Positions 29,021-38,031 are shown, counted from the stretch's first letter. The stretch: DNA of 38,031 nucleotides from Armatimonadota bacterium (GCA_015486155.1 WFSF01000099.1:1-38031); one strand, 5' to 3'. A program made the numbers and translations. Notes: generated by a model from the letters alone, not told the origin.

Positions 29021-29317
29021 TCACACCTCCTGCGCTGAAAAGAACTTGTCGCCCATAGTAAACACACACTGGCAAGCCGTGTAAACCGCCGTCCGCTCAG
29101 GCGTCCGATTCGCACAGTGCAACTCCGCCGGCCTGCACTCGCCGATATTGTTCCCGCTTTTGCGCTCTTTCACGCTCGATGGAGTTCGCTGTTTTCCACA
29201 ATTGCGCCAGGCGATATGGGCCGACACTCGATTCGGTTACTGCTGATCCGGAAAACTCCTGCAGGGGCCGGGGATGCGATGGTTCCTGTAATGACGCCTG
29301 GCGAGGCCGGCTCACCT

Positions 29318-29345
29318 ATTGTAGGCTTACTAGGCTGCATGTCAA
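29318..29345 (-). promoter_or_regulatory. Promoter TTGACA-16 bp-TACAAT (minus), ~290 nt upstream of the ROK gene
   Basis: + strand ATTGTA 29318-29323 and TGTCAA 29340-29345. Confidence 0.65.
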
Positions 29346-29391
29346 GTCGCAATTGGCCGTCGCTGGACTCTCCAGCCGCGGCCAGCACACG

Positions 29392-31176
29392 CTATCCTGC
29401 GCCCGTCTGAGGCGCAGTGGGGCGTTCCAGCTCGGCGGACGCCGAGAGCAACGAACTTTCCTGGGCCGCCAGCTCTTCCCGCCGAGTGGATATTCCCTCC
29501 GCGGCCGCGCGCCTCTGCTCTATAGCGCGCTGGATGGCGTCCTCGATGCCCGCGATGGTGGCGTCCATCGCCTCGATGATTCCGCTCTCGTACCTCCGCA
29601 GGCTGCTTTGGAGCCTGCGGACGAAGTCATAACGCATGCGGCCGCCATGCATATCCAGCTGCTCCGCGAGTTTGGCGCGCACCGCGGCCAGCAGGCGCCG
29701 GCGCACCCATCGGCCTGGCAGCAGATGGAGCAGGGAGCCGGCGAGAATATCCGGCGACACCTGCATCTGCCAGGGGGCGAAGAAGAATTCCCGGGGACCG
29801 GAGAGAGCGGCGGTCACCGTCAAATCCCCCACATCGGCGTGGAAGAGTTCGCTGGAAATGCGGGCCAGGTCGCGCAACGCGGCGTTGATCTGCGAATTGA
29901 AGCGCGCGATGGCCTGCTGGAGAGCCTCAGTGACCCGCTTCTCCTCCTCGGCCACCCATTCGCGGTATACGGCCTCCAGGCTGGCGCGGGTGTAGGCGTT
30001 GAGTTTGTCCAGCAGCGCCCTCCCTGACAAGTGTTCGTTCTCCCGCGCCGTCTGCTCCAGCCCGGAGAGCAGGCCCGGAAGTTTCCTCTTCTGCAATTCG
30101 GCCAGATCGCGGTCCACCACCTCGTGCACGAGCCGCTCGCCCGCCGCGCGGAGCAGGTAGCGGTTGTCGTCACGGGCCTGGCGGAGCTGCCGCAGGTAGG
30201 CCTCGAAGCGGGCGCGCTTTTCCTCCAGCTCATCCAGAGGCATGGTGAGCACGGAGCGCTCCACCGCGATGGCGGCGCGCTGCTGCTGCAAGAGCACGGC
30301 GGCGGTGCTGAGGGCGGCTTCGAGGGCGGCCTCGGATTTCTCCGCCCGCGCGAACTCCGCCAGGGACTGCTCGAAGGCCGGGAATCCGCTGGCCGCAAGC
30401 CGCGCCTCATCCCCCGACATCTTCGCCTCCAGCGCCTCCTTGGCCGAGAGGGAGAAGACTGTTATCTGATCCCGCTCCATGGCCTGGGCCAGCTGCGCGC
30501 GGGAGAACTCCAGCGACTCCTCGCGCTCCTCCTCCGGGACCTGGTCCGCCTTGTTCTGCACGAAGAATATCCGCTTCACCTCCCCGTGGAGATCGCGCAG
30601 GAACTGGACCTCCGCCTGGCTGATGGGGGGGTCCGCGGTGACCAGAAAGACCGCGCCGTCCACGTGCGGGATGAAGGAATACGCGGCCTCCGTGTTGTGG
30701 ACATGCACCGAGCCCACGCCCGGCGTGTCAATCACCCGTAGGCCGCTCTGAAGCAGCGGACAGGGAACGCGTACGGTCGCCCCCGAGACCTTCTTTCGAT
30801 TTCCGGGGTTGCCGCGCTCGGTGACATAATCCCCCAATTCATCGAAGGATATTGCGCGTTGCGAGCCGTCCAGGAAATGTACGACCGCCTCCTCCTGTCC
30901 GCCGTACTCGATCACGGTCACCACCGAGGTGAGGGGAACCACCGCGGCCGGCAGCAGGTTCCGCCCGAGCAGGGCGTTGATGAGGGTGGTTTTCCCCCGC
31001 TTGAACTGCCCCACCACCGCGAGGTTGAACAGGTCGGCCTGGAGGCGGGAGATGATGCCGCGGGCGCGCTCCGCGGCGGCGCGTTCCCCGCGCTCCGAGG
31101 CCACCTGCGCCACCCGCTCCAGAGCCGCTATCACCGCGTCCCGGGTCCAGTTTCTCTGTTCAGCAGTTGTCTCCAT
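29392..31176 (-). CDS. Dynamin family GTPase (bacterial dynamin-like protein)
   Basis: P-loop 'VVGQFKRGKTTLINALLG', 'PLTSVVTVIEYG', 'RVIDTPGVGS', 'FFVQNKADQV', C-terminal helical regions. Confidence 0.92.
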   Translation of the reverse strand: METTAEQRNWTRDAVIAALERVAQVASERGERAAAERARGIISRLQADLFNLAVVGQFKRGKTTLINALLGRNLLPAAVVPLTSVVTVIEYGGQEEAVVHFLDGSQRAISFDELGDYVTERGNPGNRKKVSGATVRVPCPLLQSGLRVIDTPGVGSVHVHNTEAAYSFIPHVDGAVFLVTADPPISQAEVQFLRDLHGEVKRIFFVQNKADQVPEEEREESLEFSRAQLAQAMERDQITVFSLSAKEALEAKMSGDEARLAASGFPAFEQSLAEFARAEKSEAALEAALSTAAVLLQQQRAAIAVERSVLTMPLDELEEKRARFEAYLRQLRQARDDNRYLLRAAGERLVHEVVDRDLAELQKRKLPGLLSGLEQTARENEHLSGRALLDKLNAYTRASLEAVYREWVAEEEKRVTEALQQAIARFNSQINAALRDLARISSELFHADVGDLTVTAALSGPREFFFAPWQMQVSPDILAGSLLHLLPGRWVRRRLLAAVRAKLAEQLDMHGGRMRYDFVRRLQSSLRRYESGIIEAMDATIAGIEDAIQRAIEQRRAAAEGISTRREELAAQESSLLSASAELERPTAPQTGAG

Positions 31177-31203
31177 CGTTTCTTCCGGCCGTAACCGTCT
31201 CGG

Positions 31204-31812
31204 CTAGACTTCCGTCGAATCCCCCGCGAGCTTGCGGGTGGCTCTGATCCAGGCGTCCTTCTCATCGCCCCACGGCTCCTCGCGGAACCGGTAATCGTTC
31301 TTGCGCACGATCTCGTCCAGCTCCGCCGCCAGTCCGGAGAGCTTGCGGGACTCCGCCTCCAGCAGAAACCGCCTGGCCTCTCCCCGGCTCCGGGGCAGGG
31401 CCTCCGCCAGATGCGGCAAGCAGAGCCCGTCCGACGTCTCGTATTCCTCCCGCAGGCCGCCGGCGCCGAGGTGTTCGAACAACACCTCCAGGTATCGCTT
31501 TTCCGCCTCCTCCGCCACCTCGCAGGCCGGACAGGCTGACGAGCCCCGCCGGCCGCTGGCGGTGAGCGGCAGGCGCAACAGGTCGCGCCAGAGAATCGAA
31601 ATCCCCAGCGGGTCGCCGAGGCGCTGCAGTCGCCACGAGTGCCGGGGGCAGAAGCCGCCCGAGGCGCGCAGCCTCTCGCGCACACCCGCGTCATTCACGA
31701 ATTCATGCAGCAGCCCCCGCAGGTAGCGCTCCACCGCGCGGGCAGAAAGCCGGCACAGCGCGCACCCTCCCAGGGCCAGCGCCTCCTTCAACTCGTGATA
31801 CGTCATATGCAT
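31204..31812 (-). CDS. DUF6062-like Cys-rich protein with duplicated CxxC...GxCxxH motifs
   Basis: 'GGCALCRLS...SGGFCPRHSW' and 'SACPACEVAEE...SDGLCLPHL'. Start uncertain (ORF extends to 31863; ATG at 31812 or 31806 plausible). Confidence 0.75.
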   Translation of the reverse strand: MHMTYHELKEALALGGCALCRLSARAVERYLRGLLHEFVNDAGVRERLRASGGFCPRHSWRLQRLGDPLGISILWRDLLRLPLTASGRRGSSACPACEVAEEAEKRYLEVLFEHLGAGGLREEYETSDGLCLPHLAEALPRSRGEARRFLLEAESRKLSGLAAELDEIVRKNDYRFREEPWGDEKDAWIRATRKLAGDSTEV

Positions 31813-31967
31813 ACTGGCGGCGCGCATCGTCGGCCTCGCTTTCGGCGTGGAGGGGCCACACAAAAGCCCCCGACCCTGACACCGCGGGGTGCAGAGCAGG
31901 AGCCATCAGCCGAAAAGCAGTTCAGGCCGCACGCGCGGCCAGGGCGGCCTCCATCGCCACTAGTGAT

Positions 31968-31997
31968 AATATACCCAATTCCACGGCCATGGGTCAA
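31968..31997 (-). promoter_or_regulatory. Promoter for the DUF6062-like/dynamin operon (TTGACC-18 bp-TATATT on minus)
   Basis: + strand AATATA 31968-31973 and GGTCAA 31992-31997. Confidence 0.55.
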
Positions 31998-32036
31998 ACG
32001 ACCCGATCAGGTGGGGACGACGGACGGCGGATCATG

Positions 32037-32477
32037 TCAGGACTGCTGACGCGCCAGTTTCACGCATTCCAGCAACCACTTCTTCCGCCCAGGTGGAATA
32101 GTGGGGTCTTTCTTGATGGCGACCTCGACTCCCATAGGTCCACCGGTCTCCTCCAGCGCGCTGACGAACTCCTCGTCGGCGCTGTCCGTCGTCCACGCAT
32201 GGGCGCGGCTGACTGCGGCCAGCCTCATCAGGTGCTCGACATCCACCTCCAGCGCCTTCGCGAGCTTCCTCAGTGTGGCCGCGTGCGCGCTGACCTGCTT
32301 GGCTCCCTCCAGTCGGCTCAACTGGGAGCGATCCACCTTCGCCAGACGCGCCAGCTCGTTCAAACCCAGCCCCTTCGCCATTCGGTAGCGCGCCAACGCC
32401 AACCCCAACGGGCTCCGCAGACGCAGAGCCGGCAGCCTATCAGTTTGCTTGCGCTTCGCCCGCACCTTGGTTACCAT
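32037..32477 (-). CDS. XRE-family helix-turn-helix regulator (antitoxin-like)
   Basis: 'LALARYRMAKGLGLNELARLAKVDRSQLSRLEGAKQVSAHAATLRKLAKALEVDVEHLM' is a canonical HTH_3/XRE fold. Confidence 0.9.
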   Translation of the reverse strand: MVTKVRAKRKQTDRLPALRLRSPLGLALARYRMAKGLGLNELARLAKVDRSQLSRLEGAKQVSAHAATLRKLAKALEVDVEHLMRLAAVSRAHAWTTDSADEEFVSALEETGGPMGVEVAIKKDPTIPPGRKKWLLECVKLARQQS

Positions 32478-32505
32478 TTCAAATTACTCTTTCCATCAAC
32501 AGACA

Positions 32506-33018
32506 CTATCGAGCGTCAACAATTCTCACAAGACCCACGCTCTCGTCCTTCAATTTGGCTCGATTCTCGACCGTCACGCTGAATTGCCTCGCCCCCTGGA
32601 TCCTGACCACCCACACATAACCGGGCGGGGGCACTGCGATCCTTTCAGCCTCGCGTTTTCGCACCTCACGCCCGATGAGCACATCCTCTCGTTCATCGTG
32701 CTTATCCGACTCTTGTACGATGACGTCCAACGCCATCGCCGCTACAGGCAGGGGGACATCCTTTCCGAACAGCAGACCCAGCACTTCGCGCAAGGGCCGC
32801 CCGCTTTGCAGTAATGCCGGCGCTTTCCGCCACGCGTCTTTATGGTGTCGCATGGCATGTCGGATGATCTGGGCGCAGAGCGCGTACTCAACATACAATT
32901 GAATCTCGGCCGAGCGCAGTAAGGCGTCATGCCAGATCTGCCGGTACGGCTTTAGCAGCGCCTCCAGAGTGCCTGTCCAGGCGTTGAACCACTGCTGCTG
33001 TGACTTGATCTTTTCCAT
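32506..33018 (-). CDS. Uncharacterised 170-aa protein, co-directional and 28 bp upstream of the XRE gene
   Basis: MEKIKSQQQWFNAWTGTLEALLKPYRQIWHDALLRSAEIQ...PPPGYVWVVRIQGARQFSVTVENRAKLKDESVGLVRIVDAR; ATG 33018 with an AAGGACAG-like ribosome-binding site (ORF open to 33069). Confidence 0.75.
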   Translation of the reverse strand: MEKIKSQQQWFNAWTGTLEALLKPYRQIWHDALLRSAEIQLYVEYALCAQIIRHAMRHHKDAWRKAPALLQSGRPLREVLGLLFGKDVPLPVAAMALDVIVQESDKHDEREDVLIGREVRKREAERIAVPPPGYVWVVRIQGARQFSVTVENRAKLKDESVGLVRIVDAR

Positions 33019-33085
33019 CTTTCTGTCCTTATATTCATCCTGGCACCTCCCTTGGCGGGACTTCCCCACTCACTAGGCAATGAGA

Positions 33086-33114
33086 ACCATACTACAATTC
33101 GCAACAATTGTCAA
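33086..33114 (-). promoter_or_regulatory. Promoter of the XRE module (TTGACA-17 bp-TATGGT on minus) with AATTGT direct repeats in the spacer
   Basis: + strand ACCATA 33086-33091, TGTCAA 33109-33114; ACAATT at 33094-33099 and 33104-33109, 10-bp periodicity. Confidence 0.65.
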
Positions 33115-33118
33115 CACC

Positions 33119-33147
33119 TTGACCGCGCCCTCCGAGGCGGCTAGAAT
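33119..33147 (+). promoter_or_regulatory. serS promoter (TTGACC-17 bp-TAGAAT)
   Basis: TTGACC 33119-33124, TAGAAT 33142-33147, 29 bp before the serS ATG. Confidence 0.65.
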
Positions 33148-33176
33148 GCAAAGAACAGGCTTCTTGGAGTTCCGAC

Positions 33177-34454
33177 ATGCTCGATCTTCGATTCATTCGC
33201 GCCAATCCCGACACGGTCCGCGCCGGCATCCGGAAGCGGGGGCAGGACACGGCCGTCGTGGATTCCCTGCTCTCGGCCGACGAGAAGCGGCGCGCGCTGC
33301 TCACCGAGGTGGAGGAATTGAAGGCGCGGCGAAACCGCGTCAGCGACGAGATCGCCGCCATCAAGCGGAACAAGGGGGACGCCTCCGACCTCATCGCCGA
33401 GATGCGCGAGGTGAGCGGCCGCATCAAGTCCCTCGACGCGCAGGTGCGGGAGGCGGAGGCCGAGGTGGAGCGCCTGGCGCTCCTGGTGCCCAACCTCCCC
33501 GACGACTCCACCCCGGAGGGCGACAGCGAGGAGCAGAACGTCATCGTCCGGGAGTGGGGGGAGCCGCGGGAGTTCCTGTTCGAGCCGAAACCCCACTGGG
33601 AGATCGCGGTCAACCTCGACATCGTGGACTTCGAGCGCGCCACCCGGATCGCGGGGGCCAACTTCGAGGTGTTCAAGGGCGCGGGCGCGCGGCTGCGGCG
33701 GGCGCTGATCAACTTCATGCTCGACCTGCACACCCAGGCGGGGTTCGTGGAGACCGCGCCTCCGGTGCTCGCCCGCCGGGACGCGCTGGTGGCCTCCGGC
33801 CACCTGCCCAAGTTCGAGGAGGAACAGTTCCACGTCCGCGAGAACGACATGTTCCTCATCCCCACCGCGGAGTCCGCCCTGGCCAATCTCCACCGGGACG
33901 AGATCCTGGACGGTGACTCGCTCCCCCGGTACTACTGCGCCCACACCCCGTGTTTCCGCTACGAGAAGTTCGGCGCGGGCAAGGAGTCGCGGGGGCTCAT
34001 CCGCCAGTTCCAGTTCGACAAGGTGGAGCTGTTCAAGTTCGTCCTCCCGGAGACCTCGGCCGAGGAGCTGGAGTCCCTGGTGCGGCAGGCGGAGCTGGTC
34101 TACCGGAAACTCGGGATTCCCTATCGCCTGGCGCTCCTGTGCGCGGGGGAGATGAGCATGGCCGCGGCCAAGGCCTACGACCCCCTCGCCTGGTTCCCCG
34201 GCACCGGCCAGTGGATGGAGTTGAGCTCGTGCTCGAATTGCCTGGACTGGCAGGCGCGGCGGGCCAATGTCCGCTTCCGGCGCAAGCGGGAGGCGAAACC
34301 CGAGTTCGTCCACACCCTCAACGGCTCCGGCCTGGCCGTGGGCCGCACCCTCGCCTGCATCCTGGAGAACTACCAGAACGAGGACGGCTCCGTCACGGTG
34401 CCGGAGGCCCTGGTGCCGTACATGGATGGGGTGAAGGTGATCGGAGGGGAGTAG
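33177..34454 (+). CDS. serS: Serine--tRNA ligase
   Basis: MLDLRFIRANPDTVRAGIRKRG N-terminal coiled coil; 'YYCAHTPCFRYEKFGAGKESRGLIRQFQFDKVELF'; 'NGSGLAVGRTLACILENYQNEDGSVTVPEAL'. Confidence 0.98.
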   Translation: MLDLRFIRANPDTVRAGIRKRGQDTAVVDSLLSADEKRRALLTEVEELKARRNRVSDEIAAIKRNKGDASDLIAEMREVSGRIKSLDAQVREAEAEVERLALLVPNLPDDSTPEGDSEEQNVIVREWGEPREFLFEPKPHWEIAVNLDIVDFERATRIAGANFEVFKGAGARLRRALINFMLDLHTQAGFVETAPPVLARRDALVASGHLPKFEEEQFHVRENDMFLIPTAESALANLHRDEILDGDSLPRYYCAHTPCFRYEKFGAGKESRGLIRQFQFDKVELFKFVLPETSAEELESLVRQAELVYRKLGIPYRLALLCAGEMSMAAAKAYDPLAWFPGTGQWMELSSCSNCLDWQARRANVRFRRKREAKPEFVHTLNGSGLAVGRTLACILENYQNEDGSVTVPEALVPYMDGVKVIGGE

Positions 34455-34459
34455 GGGAT

Positions 34460-34515
34460 TGTAGGGCTGGCGTTCCTACGCCAGCCGAGGCGGGCATGGG
34501 AATGCCCGCCCTACA
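34460..34515. repeat. Compound palindromic element: two hairpins enclosed by a 5-bp outer stem
   Basis: TGTAG | GGCTGGCG-TTCCTA-CGCCAGCC | GA | GGCGGGCAT-GGGA-ATGCCCGCC | CTACA. Confidence 0.8.
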
Positions 34516-35698
34516 GTCCCTTCAGCTTCTCCGTCAACTTGGGCACGATCTCGAAGAGGTCGCCGACGATGCCGTAGGTGGCGATGTTGAAGATGGGGGC
34601 GGCGGGGTCCTTGTTGATGGCGACGATGACGTCGGAGGACTGCATTCCCGCGAGGTGCTGGACCGCGCCGGAGATGCCGCAGGCGATGTAGAGCTTGGGC
34701 TGGACGGTGCGGCCGGTCTGGCCCACCTGGTGGTAGGCGGGGATCCAGCCCGCGTCCACCGCGGCGCGGGAGGCCCCCACGGCCCCGCCCAGCGCCTCGG
34801 CGAGCTCGCGGATGATGGCGAAGTTCTCCGGTTTCCCCAGGCCGCGGCCGCCGGAGACGATGATCTCCGCGTCCTGGAGGTTCACCTGCCCGTCGCTCTC
34901 CTGCTGGACGATCTCCACGATCTTGGTGAGGATGGCGCGCTCGTCGAGTTTGACGGGGACCTCCACCACCTCGCCCTCGCGGCTCGGGTCCGGATCCAGC
35001 GCCTTCATCACCCCGGGGCGCACGGTGGCCATCTGGGGCCGCGCCTCCCGGCAGACGATGGTGGCCATCAAATTCCCGCCGAAGGCCGGGCGGGTCTGCA
35101 CCAGAAGCCGGTCGTCCTCGTCGATGTCGAGGCCGGTGCAGTCCGCGGTGAGCCCCGCGCTCACCCGGGCCGCCACCCGGGGCGCGAGGTCCCTGCCCTG
35201 CGGGGTGGCCGACACCAGCACCACCTCGGGGCGGTACTGGTTGATCATCCCGGAGAGAACGTCGGTATACGGGCCGGTGCGGTAGTGGGCGAGCGCGGGG
35301 TCTTGCGCGAGATACACCTTGTCCGCGCCGTGCGCGATCAGGTCGGGCGCGACCCCCTCCACGCCGTCGCCGAACAGCACGGCCGCGAGCTCCACGCCCA
35401 GCTTGTCGGCCAGCCGCCGGCCCTCGCCCAGCAGCTCGTAGGTCCCCCGCCTCATCTGTCCGTGCAGGTGCTCGGCCACCACCCAGACCCCGCGGTACTG
35501 GTCCACATCCACGTCGCGGGTGAAGGTCACCTCCAACACCAGCGCGCCGAACTTGCAGGAGGACACACAGGCCCCGCACTGGGTGCACTGGTCGTTGAAC
35601 CGGGCCTTTCCCTCCACGATCTCGATCCCGCCATAGGGGCAGGCCCGCAGGCAGAGTTTGCATCCGGTACACTTCTCGGTTATCAGACGAACCGCCAT
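34511..35698 (-). CDS. etfA: Electron transfer flavoprotein alpha subunit with N-terminal 2[4Fe-4S] ferredoxin domain
   Basis: '[18 protein letters not shown]...[16 protein letters not shown]' then ETF-alpha '[39 protein letters not shown]...[21 protein letters not shown]'. ATG at 35698. Confidence 0.95.
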   Translation of the reverse strand: MAVRLITEKCTGCKLCLRACPYGGIEIVEGKARFNDQCTQCGACVSSCKFGALVLEVTFTRDVDVDQYRGVWVVAEHLHGQMRRGTYELLGEGRRLADKLGVELAAVLFGDGVEGVAPDLIAHGADKVYLAQDPALAHYRTGPYTDVLSGMINQYRPEVVLVSATPQGRDLAPRVAARVSAGLTADCTGLDIDEDDRLLVQTRPAFGGNLMATIVCREARPQMATVRPGVMKALDPDPSREGEVVEVPVKLDERAILTKIVEIVQQESDGQVNLQDAEIIVSGGRGLGKPENFAIIRELAEALGGAVGASRAAVDAGWIPAYHQVGQTGRTVQPKLYIACGISGAVQHLAGMQSSDVIVAINKDPAAPIFNIATYGIVGDLFEIVPKLTEKLKGL

Positions 35699-35741
35699 TG
35701 ACTGTCTCCGCAAGCCCCGCATCCCACAGCCGCTGAGGAGT

Positions 35742-35769
35742 GGCGGGCCTGGGTAGGCCCGCCCTACAG
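35742..35769. repeat. Second copy (half element) of the palindrome: GGCGGGCCT-GGGT-AGGCCCGCC-CTACAG
   Basis: Same architecture and CTACAG flank as 34489-34516, with compensatory changes in the stem. Confidence 0.75.
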
Positions 35770-35777
35770 CACGCGCG

Positions 35778-36566
35778 TCACCGCGGGGCGATATTCAACT
35801 CCTTGATGATGCCGGCCAGCCGCTCCGCCACCTCGTCCGGCTCTCCCTCCAGCAGCTGCCCGCTGGAGCGCTTCTGGGGAGGCCACACCTTGAGCACCTG
35901 GGTGGGGGAGCCGTCGAAGCCGACCTGGGTGGGATCGGCCTCCAGGTCGGCCGCCGTCCACTTGGTGATCTCCGCCCTCTTCGCCTTGAGCACGTTCCTC
36001 ATCCCCGGAAGGCGGGGTTCGTTGATCTGTTTCACGACGGTGACCACCGCGGGCAGTTTCACCTCGATCACCTCGAACAGGTCGTCCAGCACCCGCCGGG
36101 CGCGCAACTTTCCATCCGCGATCTCCAGCTCGATGGTGAAGGTCACCTGGGGGAATCCCAGTCGCTCCGCCATCCCGGGCCCGACCTGGCCGGTGTCCCC
36201 GTCGATCGCCTGCTTTCCGCAGAGCACCAGGTCAACGTCCCCGATCTTCTTCACCGCGGCCGCCAGCGCGTAGGAGGTGGCCAGGGTGTCGCTGCCGCGG
36301 AAGCCCGCGTCCGTGAGCAGGATCGCCTCGTCGGCCCCCATGGCCAGCGCGTGCCGCAAGGCCTCCTCGGCCTGGGGCGGGCCCATGGAGACGACCGTCA
36401 CCTTGCCTCCGTGCGCCTCTCGGAGCTGCAGAGCGGCCTCGATGGCGTTCTCGTCGAAGGGGTTGACGATGCCCTTGATGCCCTCGCGGATCAGCGCGTT
36501 GGTCTCCGGGTCCACACGCACCTCGGTGGTCTCCGGAACCTGCTTGATGCACACTACGATGTTCAT
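35778..36566 (-). CDS. etfB: Electron transfer flavoprotein beta subunit
   Basis: MNIVVCIKQVPETTEVRVDPETNALIREGIKGIVNPFDENAIEAAL; 'CGKQAIDGDTGQVGPGMAERLGFPQVTF'. Confidence 0.96.
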   Translation of the reverse strand: MNIVVCIKQVPETTEVRVDPETNALIREGIKGIVNPFDENAIEAALQLREAHGGKVTVVSMGPPQAEEALRHALAMGADEAILLTDAGFRGSDTLATSYALAAAVKKIGDVDLVLCGKQAIDGDTGQVGPGMAERLGFPQVTFTIELEIADGKLRARRVLDDLFEVIEVKLPAVVTVVKQINEPRLPGMRNVLKAKRAEITKWTAADLEADPTQVGFDGSPTQVLKVWPPQKRSSGQLLEGEPDEVAERLAGIIKELNIAPR

Positions 36567-36624
36567 GGCTGCGACGCTCCGCCTCTGAAGTGAAGTCCGC
36601 CGTGCTTTCGGGTGTCGCCCGCGC

Positions 36625-37770
<1,146 letters not shown>

Positions 37771-37839
37771 GCTGTCATCTCCTGGAATGGCACGGAATGG
37801 GCATGTGACCGCCATGCCCGTCGGCCTCGCCTCGGCGAG

Positions 37840-37868
37840 ATGTTATCGGAAACGCGGGGACACGTCAA
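37840..37868 (-). promoter_or_regulatory. Promoter for the acyl-CoA dehydrogenase/etf operon (TTGACG-17 bp-TAACAT on minus)
   Basis: + strand ATGTTA 37840-37845, CGTCAA 37863-37868. Confidence 0.55.
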
Positions 37869-37976
37869 CGCGGGCGGCCTCTGACGGTTACCCAGTTTTG
37901 GTGGGAGGAGAAAGAAGGAAGGGCTGCTCGGCTCGCGAACGATTAGCGGAAACCATCACAGCACGAGGAGCAGCCC

Positions 37977-38031
37977 ATGACCCAGCCCAATGTTACCCGA
38001 TTTGTCAGCAGACTCCTTCCCGAATGGCGCA
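37977..38031 (+). CDS. 5' end of an ORF truncated by the window edge, possibly a transposase
   Basis: MTQPNVTRFVSRLLPEWR...; ATG preceded by GAGGAG; follows a non-coding segment starting around 37885 that has a strong inverted repeat. Too short for a family assignment. Confidence 0.35.
   Translation, partial: MTQPNVTRFVSRLLPEWR

Noticed and set aside
29097-29315. Small minus-strand ORF (72 aa) in the ROK leader
   Set aside because: Its start codon lies upstream of the predicted transcription start, it has no RBS and its composition is unremarkable. The region is better treated as a leader RNA candidate.

Overview
High-GC bacterial chromosomal window, mostly core and housekeeping genes. Gene order: an O-antigen-ligase/TPR protein; a translation cluster (rpmE, DUF1385 protein, prfA, prmC, Sua5/YrdC); nitroreductase; a Tyr-rich secreted protein; tRNA-Pro(CGG); GNAT; SAM methyltransferase; an Ig-like/LysM/Cu-amine-oxidase-N-like secreted protein; a cyclase-family hydrolase; a 1519-aa alpha-2-macroglobulin; a DtxR-feoA-feoB operon with a recognisable DtxR/IdeR-type operator; a very large S55 (SpoIVB-type) peptidase with a beta-propeller; ftsH; a ROK kinase; a dynamin-like GTPase with a Cys-rich DUF6062-like partner; a two-gene XRE/unknown module divergent from serS; an acyl-CoA dehydrogenase/etfB/ferredoxin-etfA operon; and, at the right edge, the start of a probable mobile-element ORF. 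The observations most worth following up are: (1) the S55 peptidase catalytic motifs are in circularly permuted order; (2) a GspG/pseudopilin-like segment lies inside the alpha-2-macroglobulin; (3) the XRE/unknown pair has a repeat-containing promoter back-to-back with the serS promoter; (4) a structured palindromic element lies downstream of etfA, with a related half element between etfB and etfA; (5) a ~290-nt leader with a long-range stem precedes the ROK kinase; (6) a hairpin sequesters the ribosome-binding site of the ORF at the right edge. All calls come from reading the sequence and from recalled family knowledge; no searches were run.
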